Below, one piece after another: positions 43,997-53,209 of a stretch of 64,000 bases of DNA. Source of the DNA: JAXDAY01 sp034679345. Its GTDB lineage: Bacteria > Eisenbacteria > RBG-16-71-46 > CAIMUX01 > VGJL01. Within the stretch, counting starts at the first letter, position 1; each line of letters opens with the position of its first letter. Both the position numbers and the translations under genes were made by a program. The stretch is taken from positions 1 to 64,000 of the forward strand of contig JAXDAY010000014.1 in the NCBI GenBank assembly GCA_034679345.1, given 5' to 3'. Below the pieces are notes generated by a model. That model had not been told where the DNA came from. It worked only from the letters and a program-made list of their open reading frames with translations, and did no database searches.

Positions 43997-45475
43997 CTAG
44001 GTTGTGTGGAACGCGCCGCCCGCTTCGGCGTGCCGGCGATTCCGTCGCTCAACGAAGGCCAAAGTCAAAGCCAGGAATCCAAGAAAGGCGAGGAGGTACG
44101 CGATCAACGCGAGGATCCCCGCGCCATCCGCCCAGGCGCCGTAGATCAGCCCCGCGAGCGTGCTGAACACCGCTACCCAGCCGACATACGTCCAGGTCTT
44201 CGCGCGCCCGATGATGGCCGTGATGATGAGGATGCTCTGAAGGCTGAGCTCCGGATCGGCCATCAAGTAGGCGAGCAGCGGACCGCGGTGCATTCCGAGC
44301 GATAGAAACATCTGCGCGATCGGGACCTCCACCAGGGTCGGGAAGTACATGAAAACGCCGAAGACGACGCCGGCCACATTCCCCAGGAGCGTGTTGCTCC
44401 CGGCGAGGGACTCGATCCACTCGGCGCGGATCAGCTGTCGCGCGATCCCGACCGCGAAGACGCCGACGAGGAGAAGGGGAAAGATCTGCCGCATGAATCG
44501 ATAGGTCTCGGCGAGCCAAGAACGGGTCGCTCGATCGCCCAAGCGCCTGCGCGCGAGCCAAGCGAGCCCGAGCACGGCGAGGCCGACCCCGATGGATTTC
44601 CCCGTCAGTCCGACGGCGAGCCCGGAGGGGAGCGGGATGATCCGCAACGCGGCAATCAGCAGGGTCAGAATGACCAGGACCAGCGTGGCCTTCGCCCAGC
44701 GGTTCCATCCCTCGTCGATGCGCGCGAGCCCCCTCCAGGCGGTGAGGACGAGCAGGGCGAGGAGAGGAATCAGGATCGCCCCCTGAACGCTCACTCCCTC
44801 CTCCCCGCGCGCGGCGTCGAACGGCACAAGACGCAGGAGCCATTCCTGGAGTCGCATGGCGCCGGCGATCGGGATGTTCAAGTCCAGGTAGGAACGGGTG
44901 AGAAACCCGAGCTTCAGCGTCCCCGAGAGCAGCAATGCGACGAGCACAAGCAGGAAGAGAAGCGGGGTGCGCGGAGCTGAAGTCTCGCCCGCGAACAGCG
45001 CATCGGGTTCCCGGTCGCGCGCGGCGTCCTCATGGCGGAAGATCAATGCCATGATCATCCCGATTCCGATTCCAAAGGCGAGTGAGAGAACGAGCCGCGC
45101 GACTGCGAGATCGGCCCCGATCACGCCGCCGGTGTAGACCAGAGCCAGGATGTTCGCCGCCGGCGCGAAGAAGAGGAAGGTGACCGCGGGTCCCAACCCT
45201 GCCCCCTTCTTGTAGATGCCCGCGAAGATCGGAACGATGGTGCAGGAACAGACCGCCAGCACCGAGCCCGCTGCGGCCGCGGCCGGATAGGACACGATTC
45301 GCGGGCTATTGCGGCCGAGAAGGCGGGTGATCGCTTGCTTGGGAACGAGCGCGGTCATCGCGCCGGCCATGAAGAAGGCAGGCACGAGGCAGAGAAGCAC
45401 GTGCGCCGCGAGATAGGCGGCGAGGTTTCCGAACCCTCCTTGCAGGAGTCTTGCGATGATCCCGCCGATGTCCAC
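43997..45475 (-). CDS. arsP: ArsP-type permease
   Basis: 492 residues, about ten or more membrane helices. The segment 'AVCSCTIVPIFAGIYKKGAGLGPAVTFLFFAPAANI' (about 75-110) is the COG0701/ArsP signature with its CSC motif, and 'FPTLVEVPIAQMFLSLGM' is the matching second half. ArsP exports trivalent organoarsenicals such as methylarsenite. It is longer than many homologues (about 350) because of the loop between halves. I chose GTG at 45475 from an AGGGAG ribosome site and domain start; an upstream ATG (45550) would overlap the promoter and operator. Confidence 0.85.
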   Translation of the reverse strand: MDIGGIIARLLQGGFGNLAAYLAAHVLLCLVPAFFMAGAMTALVPKQAITRLLGRNSPRIVSYPAAAAAGSVLAVCSCTIVPIFAGIYKKGAGLGPAVTFLFFAPAANILALVYTGGVIGADLAVARLVLSLAFGIGIGMIMALIFRHEDAARDREPDALFAGETSAPRTPLLFLLVLVALLLSGTLKLGFLTRSYLDLNIPIAGAMRLQEWLLRLVPFDAARGEEGVSVQGAILIPLLALLVLTAWRGLARIDEGWNRWAKATLVLVILTLLIAALRIIPLPSGLAVGLTGKSIGVGLAVLGLAWLARRRLGDRATRSWLAETYRFMRQIFPLLLVGVFAVGIARQLIRAEWIESLAGSNTLLGNVAGVVFGVFMYFPTLVEVPIAQMFLSLGMHRGPLLAYLMADPELSLQSILIITAIIGRAKTWTYVGWVAVFSTLAGLIYGAWADGAGILALIAYLLAFLGFLALTLAFVERRNRRHAEAGGAFHTT

Positions 45476-45510
45476 CCTGTCTTCTCCCTCACTCCCCGCG
45501 ATCGGGCCCG

Positions 45511-45539
45511 CCGATATGGCGACTTGGCCAAACCGGCAA
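45511..45539 (-). promoter_or_regulatory. Promoter and ArsR operator of the arsP operon
   Basis: On the minus strand TTGCCG (45539-45534), 17 nt, TATCGG (45516-45511). The spacer contains TGGCGACTTGGCCA (plus-strand 45517-45530), which matches the operator upstream of arsR in 13 of 14 positions. Binding here would block polymerase directly. Confidence 0.7.
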
Positions 45540-45565
45540 CATCCCATCAAATAAAAAGATCCGCC

Positions 45566-45871
45566 TCACCGCGATTCCTTGATCACCTGCGTCGCGCAGG
45601 AGAAGAAGTTCATGACACACGGCGTGAGGAGGCGGTAAACGACCACGCTCCCTTCCCTGCGGTCCTCGACGATTCCATGCGCCCGCAGGACAGCCAAGTG
45701 CTTCGAGACCGTCGTCTGGTCCGATCCGATGAGCCGCGTGAGTTCCCCCGCGCTACACTCCCCGCGGCTCAGGCGATCGACGATCATCAGACGCGACTCG
45801 TTAGCGAGCGCCTTCAGGACGCTCGCCTGGCGCCGGAAGACCTCCCGCCCCTTGACGATCGACACAGACAT
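45566..45871 (-). CDS. arsR: ArsR-family metalloregulator
   Basis: 101 residues with a winged helix-turn-helix ('SAGELTRLIGSDQTTVSKHLAVLRAHGIVEDRREGSVVVYRL', about 40-81). Cysteines lie at 39, 85 and 92; the last two ('CVMNFFSC') form a C-terminal site like that of arsenite-sensing ArsR relatives. The protein should repress in the apo form and release on As(III) binding. It heads the operon, and its promoter and that of arsP carry the same operator. There is no ribosome site before the ATG. Confidence 0.93.
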   Translation of the reverse strand: MSVSIVKGREVFRRQASVLKALANESRLMIVDRLSRGECSAGELTRLIGSDQTTVSKHLAVLRAHGIVEDRREGSVVVYRLLTPCVMNFFSCATQVIKESR

Positions 45872-45877
45872 GGTTTG

Positions 45878-45906
45878 ACTCTATGGCCAAATCGCCAAGT
45901 CGTCAA
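45878..45906 (-). promoter_or_regulatory. Promoter and ArsR operator of arsR
   Basis: On the minus strand TTGACG (45906-45901), 17 nt, TAGAGT (45883-45878). The spacer contains TGGCGATTTGGCCA (minus strand, 45897-45884), the same sequence as upstream of arsP except for one base. The -10 element ends only 6 nt before the ATG, so the message is probably leaderless. Confidence 0.72.
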
Positions 45907-45939
45907 GCGGAATCATCCGGCAGGGACCCGGATCTCCCG

Positions 45940-46440
45940 CTAGGCGGACGGAGCCGCCCCGGAGCCGCCCTGCTTTGCGCGCTCCATCGCCTGGAGAGCG
46001 AGGTACTGCTCCCCGAACTTCTTCAGGTGTTCTTCCTGGACGTCGAAGTTGTCGTAGTGGCGCTCCTCGTCGGCCACCAGGTCCTCGAAGAGCTTCTTGG
46101 TCACGCTGTCGCCGTGCTCGCCGCACTTGCTGGCGAAGCGATTGTACATCTTGACCGCAGATTCCTCGCTCAGCTTCGCGATGTGGAGCATGGTCCCCAC
46201 GTCCTGAACCTTTTGAACCGCAGCGCCGGGAACCATCTCCACCTCGCCCTTGAGGAAGAGGGTCCGCTCCGCCAGCCGCTCGGCGTGCATCATCTCCTCG
46301 ATCGCCTTCTGCCGGAAGAGAAGCGACATCGGGTCGTAGCCCTGATCGTCGCAATGGAAGTGGAAGTACATGTACTGATGGATCGCGGCCAGCTCGTCCG
46401 CAAGCGCCTCGTTCAGTAGTTTGATGCTCTCCTCATGCAT
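45940..46440 (-). CDS. bfr: Bacterioferritin-like protein
   Basis: 166 residues, four-helix ferritin fold. Ferroxidase ligands sit in 'ADELAAIHQYMYFHF' (about 13-27), 'AIEEMMHAERLAERTLFL' (about 45-62) and 'DLVADEERHYDNFDVQ' (about 120-135). It stores iron as a ferric mineral; haem at Met is possible but the ligand is unclear. The chosen ATG ('MHEESIKLLNEAL') has a GGGGGGAA ribosome site; the longer frame is unsupported. It lies just upstream of arsR on the same strand with its own 68-nt gap. Confidence 0.92.
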   Translation of the reverse strand: MHEESIKLLNEALADELAAIHQYMYFHFHCDDQGYDPMSLLFRQKAIEEMMHAERLAERTLFLKGEVEMVPGAAVQKVQDVGTMLHIAKLSEESAVKMYNRFASKCGEHGDSVTKKLFEDLVADEERHYDNFDVQEEHLKKFGEQYLALQAMERAKQGGSGAAPSA

Positions 46441-46554
46441 CCCGATTCCCCCCTGTCTCGATTCCCGTCGATGAGGAGGCTCCCGCCTCCCGTCCACACC
46501 ACGGTGTGAATGGTAGCGTGGGCCGCGGCCGATGACAACGTCGCGGCGCCGCCG

Positions 46555-48465
46555 CTACATCCCCAGGAACTGCTTGAAAATCTCCCGCCCGTTCTCCCAG
46601 AAGACAAGGACCACGCCCATGAGCGCGCCGCCGGCCACGACCCCAGAGGCGACCGGGAAGAGATACTCCTCGCAGTGCGCCGGGTTCCTCCTCTGCCAGA
46701 GGCGGCCGATCACGGCGCCGATGAAGAAGAGAAGGCCGTAGTACCACTGGAAAACCCAGGAGAGCCCGATGCCGGCGGCCGAAGGAATCCAGTTCTGCTT
46801 CTTCGGGAAGAGCCGCGAGAGGATCGGAAGCAGAATCCCGACCAACCCGCCGATCAGGATGCACCACAGTTTCACGGGATGCATCGTGTCGAGTCCCAGG
46901 GCCATCGCCTCGGCGACCCCCTTCCAGGTTTGCGCGGCAGGCGCGGGAAACTGGTCGGTCCCGAGCGACTCGGCATTGGGTATGAGCGCGCGGAAGGCGA
47001 AGACCGTGACGATGGTGCCGATGAAGATTCCCGCGAACTGCGCGATGAACTGCTTCCTGGGATGCGCTCCAAGCAGGTAGCCGCTCTTCAGGTCCGTGAG
47101 GAGATCGGCTGATGACGTCGCCGAGCCGGCCGTGATGTTGGCCGCCATGAGGTTCACGTTCATGTTGCCCGGCGAGAGCCCGCCGAAGACGAGCTGTGTG
47201 ATCTTCCCCATCGCACCCACGGGCGTCGTGTCGGTCTCTCCCGTCACCCGGCAGGCCACGAGGGCGAGCGCGAAGCTCAACAGCACGGCAACGAGACTCT
47301 GCCAGTAGGGCATGCCGAAGGTGGCGTGGGCGAGCAGGGCCAGAGCCACCAGCGAAATCAGCTGCCCGAGGAGGAACCAGGAGCTGGGCGTCTCGATCCC
47401 GGAGAGGACGTCGCGCCTCGAGCCGCCGCGCTTGGTCAACATGTCGCCCAGTCCCTGGAAGGCGCGCAGGGCGCTCTTCCACTGGAAGAGCACGGCCAAG
47501 ATCCCGGAGGTGACCATGCAGGCCGTTCCGGCCCAGAGGGTCCACTGCACGAGGAGGCGAAAACCGGTCAGACCGGAGGCCTCGGGGACGTTTGCCTGAA
47601 GCCAGGGTACGAAGACCATCCAGCATAGGATCGACCCGAGCAGGATGCTCGTCGCGACGCGCATCCCAACAAACATCCCCGCGGCGATAAAGATCGGATC
47701 CCACGTGAAGGTGACCGTCCTGCCAATCCAGGCGGGACCGAGCGTGACTGCGCTCAGGCGACTGACGAGCGATGAGATCTGAAGCGACTCCAGGCTCGGG
47801 GCGATGAGCCTCAGACCATCGGTCAGAAACGCGCTCAGCGCAGCGAAGAGCCCCCCCACGCCCAACGCGCGGGCGGCTCGGGTCCCCTTGTCCCCTTTTG
47901 CGTGCAGCGCGCGCAGCGTCTCGGCCGCGGCGATCCCGCTCGGGAAGCGCAGCTGCTCAACATTGATCATCTGCCGCTTCATCGGAACCGCCATCGTCAC
48001 TCCGAGCACTGCGACGAAGAAGACCCAGCCCAGCATCAGCGGGAGCGGCAGAGTCTCGTTGTTGATGAGGATGTAGGCAGCGAAGGCGGAGATCAGGGTG
48101 CCGCCCGTGGAGTAGCCGGCCGCGCTGGCGGTCGATTGCATGCAGTTGTTCTCGAGGATCGTCATCTGGGTCCGGGCGAGACGCAGTCTGTGAAGTCCGG
48201 TCCAGATGGTGTAGGAAAGGATGCACGCGGTGATGGCGACGCCGAAGGCCCAGCCCGCCTTGAGACCGACGTAGATGTTAGTGAGAGAGAGGATCCCGCC
48301 GAGCGCCCACCCCATGATGACGGCGCGCCATGTGAGCTGCTTGACCGAGTCGCCTCGGCCGACGAAGCACTTCCGATGCCACTGTTCCTCGATCTCCTCT
48401 GGAGATCCCTTGAAGCCGTCGATCGGAAGCTCGTAGTTCTCGTACGGATCGTGGTGGGTAGCCAT
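46555..48465 (-). CDS. OPT-family oligopeptide transporter
   Basis: 636 residues, about 14-16 membrane helices. Family features: N-terminal 'SVKQLTWRAVIMGWALGGILSLTNIYVGLKAGWAFGVAITACILSYTIW', central 'FPSGIAAAETLRALHAKGDKG' and C-terminal 'FIGAVIGRLWQRRNP'. It uses the proton gradient to import small peptides or peptide-like chelates. The ribosome site GGGAGGAGG precedes the ATG. It is transcribed toward bacterioferritin, which might suggest a metal chelate as substrate, but this is a guess from position. Confidence 0.92.
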   Translation of the reverse strand: MATHHDPYENYELPIDGFKGSPEEIEEQWHRKCFVGRGDSVKQLTWRAVIMGWALGGILSLTNIYVGLKAGWAFGVAITACILSYTIWTGLHRLRLARTQMTILENNCMQSTASAAGYSTGGTLISAFAAYILINNETLPLPLMLGWVFFVAVLGVTMAVPMKRQMINVEQLRFPSGIAAAETLRALHAKGDKGTRAARALGVGGLFAALSAFLTDGLRLIAPSLESLQISSLVSRLSAVTLGPAWIGRTVTFTWDPIFIAAGMFVGMRVATSILLGSILCWMVFVPWLQANVPEASGLTGFRLLVQWTLWAGTACMVTSGILAVLFQWKSALRAFQGLGDMLTKRGGSRRDVLSGIETPSSWFLLGQLISLVALALLAHATFGMPYWQSLVAVLLSFALALVACRVTGETDTTPVGAMGKITQLVFGGLSPGNMNVNLMAANITAGSATSSADLLTDLKSGYLLGAHPRKQFIAQFAGIFIGTIVTVFAFRALIPNAESLGTDQFPAPAAQTWKGVAEAMALGLDTMHPVKLWCILIGGLVGILLPILSRLFPKKQNWIPSAAGIGLSWVFQWYYGLLFFIGAVIGRLWQRRNPAHCEEYLFPVASGVVAGGALMGVVLVFWENGREIFKQFLGM

Positions 48466-48632
48466 CGGTCTTGCCTCCTCCCCTCTTCCCTGGCGTGGAC
48501 CGGCGGAGCGAATCTAGACCGGAGCGGATTCCAGCGCCAGCGGGAATCGGGTGGAGGGGGGCGAGGAGCGCATCGGCCTCGGCCGTCGCCCCGCTACCTG
48601 ATGGGATCCGCGTTTCCCCCCGGCGGGCGGAA

Positions 48633-49751
48633 TCAGAGAGCCGCCGGATACGCTCCGAGAAACCGAATGGCGAATCCTCCCCGGTCGAGGCCCGCGATCG
48701 CCTCGCTCAGCGGCGGGATGCCGGAGTGCCCCTCCACGTCCAGGTAGAAACGGTACTGGAAAGGCTTTCCCGGGATCGGCCGAGACTCGAGCTTCATCAG
48801 GTTGATTCTTCGGTCGCCGAAGATCCGCAGCGCCTCCAGCAATGCGCCCGGCCTGTGGGGCAACTCGAGGATGAGGGAGCTCTTGATCGGACGGTCGGCC
48901 GCGCAGGCCTCGCTCTCCCGCGCAATCTCGACAAAGCGGGTCACGTTCGAAGCTTCGGCGTGGACGCCAGCGACAAGGATCGCGAGGCCGTAGTAGCGTG
49001 CGGCCTCTTCGCTCGCGATGGCCCCGAGCGTCGGGTCCCGGCGCTCGCGGACGAGGCGGGCGGCACCCGCCGTATCGGAGAAAGGCTCGATGCGGGCATG
49101 ACCGAGCCGCTCTTGGAGGAAAGGGCGGCACTGCGCGAGCGCCTGCGGATGGGAGAGCACAGTGCGCAGACCCTCGATGGAAGCTCCCGGCACGCCGAGC
49201 AGACAGTGCTCCACTCGGCTCAGGATCTCCCCCACGATGGCGAGCCCCCCATCCGCGAGCAGATCGTAGGTCTCGTTGATGCTTCCGGCCGTCGTGTTCT
49301 CGATCGGCAAAAGCGCGTAGTCGGCCTCGCCCTTTCGCACGCGCTCCGCCGCGGCGGAGAAGCTCTCGCAGCCGGTGAGGAGGACTCCCCCGGCGCGCTC
49401 GGCGTAGCGCCTCTGCGCTGCGAGATGGCTGTAGGATCCCTCGATCCCCTGATAGACAACGCGTAGGGGCGTCTCGTCCAAGCTGCGCACGTGCGCATTC
49501 TGACGGGCGACCGACATCTCGAGAATGATCCGGAAGAGCCGCTCGACCTCGTGCGGATCGAGCCCCCGCTCCCCGGCGAGCCGGCGCAGATGCTCCAGAA
49601 CGCGATCCTCCTGCGCTGTGTCGCGAAACGGCAGCGCCTGCCGGAGCTTGATCGAGGCGATCGTTCCGGCGAGATCGAGCCGCTCCTTCAGCCGTTCGAG
49701 GATCTGACGGTCCGCCTCCTCGATCCGGTCCCGGAGAGATTCGAGATCCAT
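48633..49751 (-). CDS. pheA: Bifunctional chorismate mutase / prephenate dehydratase
   Basis: 372 residues: AroQ-type chorismate mutase (about 1-85, 'DLESLRDRIEEADRQILERLKERLDLAGTIASIK'), prephenate dehydratase (about 93-270, 'YQGIEGSYSHLAAQRR', 'DYALLPIENTTAGSINETYDLL') and an ACT domain (about 285-360, 'LILELPHRPGALLEALRIFGDRRINLMKLESRP') for phenylalanine feedback. It converts chorismate to phenylpyruvate. GGAGG lies just upstream of the ATG. It stands alone with no aromatic pathway genes beside it. Confidence 0.95.
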   Translation of the reverse strand: MDLESLRDRIEEADRQILERLKERLDLAGTIASIKLRQALPFRDTAQEDRVLEHLRRLAGERGLDPHEVERLFRIILEMSVARQNAHVRSLDETPLRVVYQGIEGSYSHLAAQRRYAERAGGVLLTGCESFSAAAERVRKGEADYALLPIENTTAGSINETYDLLADGGLAIVGEILSRVEHCLLGVPGASIEGLRTVLSHPQALAQCRPFLQERLGHARIEPFSDTAGAARLVRERRDPTLGAIASEEAARYYGLAILVAGVHAEASNVTRFVEIARESEACAADRPIKSSLILELPHRPGALLEALRIFGDRRINLMKLESRPIPGKPFQYRFYLDVEGHSGIPPLSEAIAGLDRGGFAIRFLGAYPAAL

Positions 49752-49963
49752 GGTTCGCCTCCTGCGCAGGCTGCGCGATCGTGCCCGACCGTGAGTCTAG
49801 CACCCCGGACGCCATGGCGAACATATGTACGCTCCAGTGAGGTCCTTGGGGAGGGCGAGAGCGCAAGCGGCGCAAATCGCCCCATGCGGGATGTATCAGA
49901 AGCGCGCAGGCCGCGACGACTCAAGTTCATTCAACCGCATTGAGCTTGTATGGAGATCAGTCA

Positions 49964-51859
49964 ATGAATCATAACTGCTTGGGATCATTTCTATTAGTCT
50001 GTATCGCTCAAGTATCGCTAGCACTTGCGGGTCCAGCGCATGGCGCGGTCGTTCATGTGGATGCGGACGCCTCCGGCGCCGGCGATGGCAGCAGCTGGGT
50101 CGACGCTTTCACGACGCTTCAGGATGCCCTGTCCGTAGCCGTCCCCGGCACCCAGATCTGGGTCGCCGAGGGCACTTACGAGCCCGATCGAGGCGTCGGG
50201 TATCTCGCGGGTGACCGAGCCGCCTCATTCCACCTGAGCGCAGGCGTCGCGCTCTACGGGGGCTTCTCCGGAACCGAATCGTCCCTGCCGGAGCGCGATC
50301 CTGTGCTCCATCCGACCCGGCTGAGCGGCGATCTGGCGCGCGACGATCAAGCCAACTGGGTCAACCATGCCGAGAACGCCTACCACGTCCTCACGGGCAG
50401 CGGCGTCGACTCGACCGCGATCCTGGACGGATTCGTGGTCTATGGCGGCTACGCCGAGCAATCGTCGGGCTGGAACGGAGCGGCCGCTGGGATCCTCCTA
50501 CAGAACGCGAGCCCGCGAATCGAGAACTGCGAGTTCCTCGAGAACCTCGCGCACTTGGGCGCCGCTCTCGGAACATTCCCCGGACGCCCCCGCGTTGTCG
50601 GCTGCAGGTTCGAGGACAACCTCGCATGGGCGGGGCGCGGAGGCGCGGCCTACCACGATTCGGGCAGCAACGTGGCCTACGAAGATTGCCGGTTCGTCCG
50701 CAACTCCGCTTGGGGCGGATCCTCGGTCGGAGATGGCGGGACGATCTTCAGCGCGTCGGCTACGGTCATTCGCCTCGAGCGCTGCGTCTTCACCGCCAAC
50801 GTCTCCTCTGCCACCGGCCCTCCGTACTCGAATGGCGGAGCCATCTGCAATCTCGGCGATGGGATGAGCCTCGTCGATTGCGCCTTTTACGGAAACGAGG
50901 CGATCGAGGCGGGGGCGATCTGGACCGCCGGCAACACAACCCTCGTCAACACCGTCGTGAGCGGCAACAGCTCTCTCTTCGGCGGCGGGCTCGTCGTGCT
51001 CATGGCGAATGTGGAGTTGATGAACTGCGACATTACCCGCAATCAGGCGGACGATGGCGGTGGGATCGCGGTCGGCTACGGCGGGACCGTCGCCGTGCGC
51101 AACTCCATCCTGTGGGGAAACGATGCGGTGAACGCGCCCTCACGCTTCAAGGCGCAGGTCCACAAGAGCGACTCGAACGCCACGGCGGACTTTCGCTACA
51201 GCGACATCGAGGGGGTATTCACGGCGGAGCCGGGCGAAGATCCGCCCGATCCCGCGGACTTCCCCGGCTGCACCGAGGCCGATCCCCTTCTCGCCGATAT
51301 CGACGGCTCCGACAATATCGCCGGCACCGAAGACGACGATCTCTCGCTGCTCCCATACTCGCCTTGCATCGACGCTGCCGAGAATGCGAGCGTGCCCCTG
51401 GGAATCCTCGCCGATCTCGCCGGGGCGCCACGATTCCACGACGATCCCTGCTCGGAGGATCTCGGCTTGGGGGCGCCGCCGCTGGTCGACATGGGCGCGC
51501 TCGAGTTTCCCGGCAGCTCCTGTGCCGGTGACGTGGATGAGATCGCTGATGCGGTGGGCCGATCGCTCCTGCGCCTGCAGTCGGTCTGGCCGAATCCAAC
51601 CCGAGGCGACTGCCGCGTGCGCCTCGCCTTGGACCGGGAGTCTCCCGTCCGCGTCAGCATCCACGCGGCAGACGGCCGGCGCGTGAGGATCTTGGAGCCT
51701 CAAACCCTGGATCACGGCGTCCATGAGATCCGCTGGAACGGCCGGGACGATCGCGGAGGGCAGGTTCCCGCCGGCATCTACTTCGTGCGCGTGCGCGCCG
51801 GGGAGATGCTCCGCACGCGGAAGCTCGTCGTCGTATCGGGAGTTCGCGAGTCGAGCTAG
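49964..51859 (+). CDS. Secreted parallel beta-helix protein with sorting domain
   Basis: 631 residues. Signal peptide at about 1-26, then 'HVDADASGAGDGSSWVDAFTTLQDALSVAVPGTQIWVAEGTY' and right-handed beta-helix repeats ('ILQNASPRIENCEFLENLAHLGAAL', 'VRNSAWGGSSVGDGGTIF') to about 490. The C-terminal 90 residues are FlgD/Por-like ('VWPNPTRGDCRVRL', 'AADGRRVRILEPQ', 'VPAGIYFVRVRAG'). The start has GGAG 8 nt upstream. The first 60 nt are much lower in GC than the rest. Probably binds or cleaves surface polysaccharide; no catalytic motif was identified. Confidence 0.85.
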   Translation: MNHNCLGSFLLVCIAQVSLALAGPAHGAVVHVDADASGAGDGSSWVDAFTTLQDALSVAVPGTQIWVAEGTYEPDRGVGYLAGDRAASFHLSAGVALYGGFSGTESSLPERDPVLHPTRLSGDLARDDQANWVNHAENAYHVLTGSGVDSTAILDGFVVYGGYAEQSSGWNGAAAGILLQNASPRIENCEFLENLAHLGAALGTFPGRPRVVGCRFEDNLAWAGRGGAAYHDSGSNVAYEDCRFVRNSAWGGSSVGDGGTIFSASATVIRLERCVFTANVSSATGPPYSNGGAICNLGDGMSLVDCAFYGNEAIEAGAIWTAGNTTLVNTVVSGNSSLFGGGLVVLMANVELMNCDITRNQADDGGGIAVGYGGTVAVRNSILWGNDAVNAPSRFKAQVHKSDSNATADFRYSDIEGVFTAEPGEDPPDPADFPGCTEADPLLADIDGSDNIAGTEDDDLSLLPYSPCIDAAENASVPLGILADLAGAPRFHDDPCSEDLGLGAPPLVDMGALEFPGSSCAGDVDEIADAVGRSLLRLQSVWPNPTRGDCRVRLALDRESPVRVSIHAADGRRVRILEPQTLDHGVHEIRWNGRDDRGGQVPAGIYFVRVRAGEMLRTRKLVVVSGVRESS

Positions 51860-53070
51860 AAGATCTCCGTGCACCAGGGGGCGCGTCCTCGAGGGAAGAG
51901 CGCGTCGGCGCGAGCGACCGCGCCGGCGCGCAGCTCTTCGATTCGACCCGCCCGGTGCAGTTGCCCGAAGCCGAATCCCCCCAGGTAGACCGAGCCCAGA
52001 GCGTTCACGTCGAGGGCGATCTCGGCCGCCGCCGTCGTCCGCTCCACGCCCCGCCCGCCGACCGCGTAGCGCCCGGCGTTCCAGGGGCAGAACTCATCGG
52101 AGACCTCGAAGACGACCGGCGCGCCTTCGCCGAGGGAACGGGACGCCAGCGCCTTCTCGACATCGACCAGGCGGACCCACAATGCGTCGCCCAGGCGGAA
52201 ACGCATCGCCCGCGGACGCGCGAGCAGGAAGAAGAGGGGGTGATCGATCGGCAGCGCGAACGCCGTGAGCCTTGAGGTCCAGTCGATGTCGAGCAGGAGA
52301 CGCCAGATCTCGCGGGTCGCCTCGAAGGTGGTTCCCATCGCCTCGAGCACGCTCACGGAGCCCATGGAGACTCCTCCCTCGAGGCGCTGGTTGAATCGAT
52401 AGAGGGCGTAGCCCGCGGGCTTGCCGCCGAAGGTCAGCAATACGCGGTTCATCACGCCGCCCCCGTGCCGCCGGCTCTCCGGATCGGGGAGCCTGCGCGC
52501 CTCCCACCAGACGCGTGGCCGGGCGAACATGCCGGGGGTTTCGCGGCGCACGGCGTCGTAGATCTCTGAGAAGGGCTCCAGCGCCTCCTTCTCATCGACC
52601 ATGCGCGCCTCTCCCCTCGGCTCGAACGGACGGGCGTAGGCGTTCGCCGACCGCGGAAGATCGATCTCGCCGCTCACCGAGGCCATCCCATAGCCGAATC
52701 GCCTGTAGATCGTCTCCTCCGAGGCCCAGAGGTAGGCGACCGGCTCCCCGCGCTCGCGCACATCGTCCAGTTGCGCGCGCATCATGGCGCGGAGGATCCC
52801 GCGCCTGCGGTGGGTCGGCAGGACGCCGACGACCGTGACGCCCGCGGCGGGCACCGTCCCGCCCGGGACCGTGAGCTCGAAGCTGAACGCGCCCGCCCCT
52901 CCCACGATACGGTCGTCGACTCGCGCGGCGTGCATCCGGGAGATGTCGATCGTCCGGCTCCACCGTTCGATGTCCTCGGCCGTAGGTCGCGCGCCGAAGT
53001 AGTGGATGATCGGTGTGAGTGCTGCGCTGAGGTCATCGAGCGAGGTGCAGGGCGTGACGACGACGCTCAC
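51856..53070 (-). CDS. Eis-like GNAT acetyltransferase
   Basis: 404 residues: N-terminal GNAT domain with acetyl-CoA loop 'VVGVLPTHRRRGILRAMMRAQ' (about 80-102), a second GNAT-like domain and a C-terminal SCP2-like domain, the plan of the mycobacterial Eis family. Eis enzymes acetylate amines, including aminoglycosides; the substrate here is unknown. Its end overlaps the end of the convergent beta-helix gene by 4 nt, so no terminator separates them. Confidence 0.9.
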   Translation of the reverse strand: MSVVVTPCTSLDDLSAALTPIIHYFGARPTAEDIERWSRTIDISRMHAARVDDRIVGGAGAFSFELTVPGGTVPAAGVTVVGVLPTHRRRGILRAMMRAQLDDVRERGEPVAYLWASEETIYRRFGYGMASVSGEIDLPRSANAYARPFEPRGEARMVDEKEALEPFSEIYDAVRRETPGMFARPRVWWEARRLPDPESRRHGGGVMNRVLLTFGGKPAGYALYRFNQRLEGGVSMGSVSVLEAMGTTFEATREIWRLLLDIDWTSRLTAFALPIDHPLFFLLARPRAMRFRLGDALWVRLVDVEKALASRSLGEGAPVVFEVSDEFCPWNAGRYAVGGRGVERTTAAAEIALDVNALGSVYLGGFGFGQLHRAGRIEELRAGAVARADALFPRGRAPWCTEIF

Positions 53071-53209
53071 GGGACTCTCCTCCCATATCTGTCATTTGGC
53101 TGACCGTCGCGCGGGCAAGAACAACGGGGAATCGTAGAGCATCCAGCGGGTGATCGCCACCGTCGGAGCTCCGGATCATCATGGTGGAGACGATCCACCG
53201 GGCCGGGGA

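Noticed and set aside
47902..48747. 281-aa frame opposite the OPT transporter
   Set aside because: Antisense to conserved membrane segments, no motif support.
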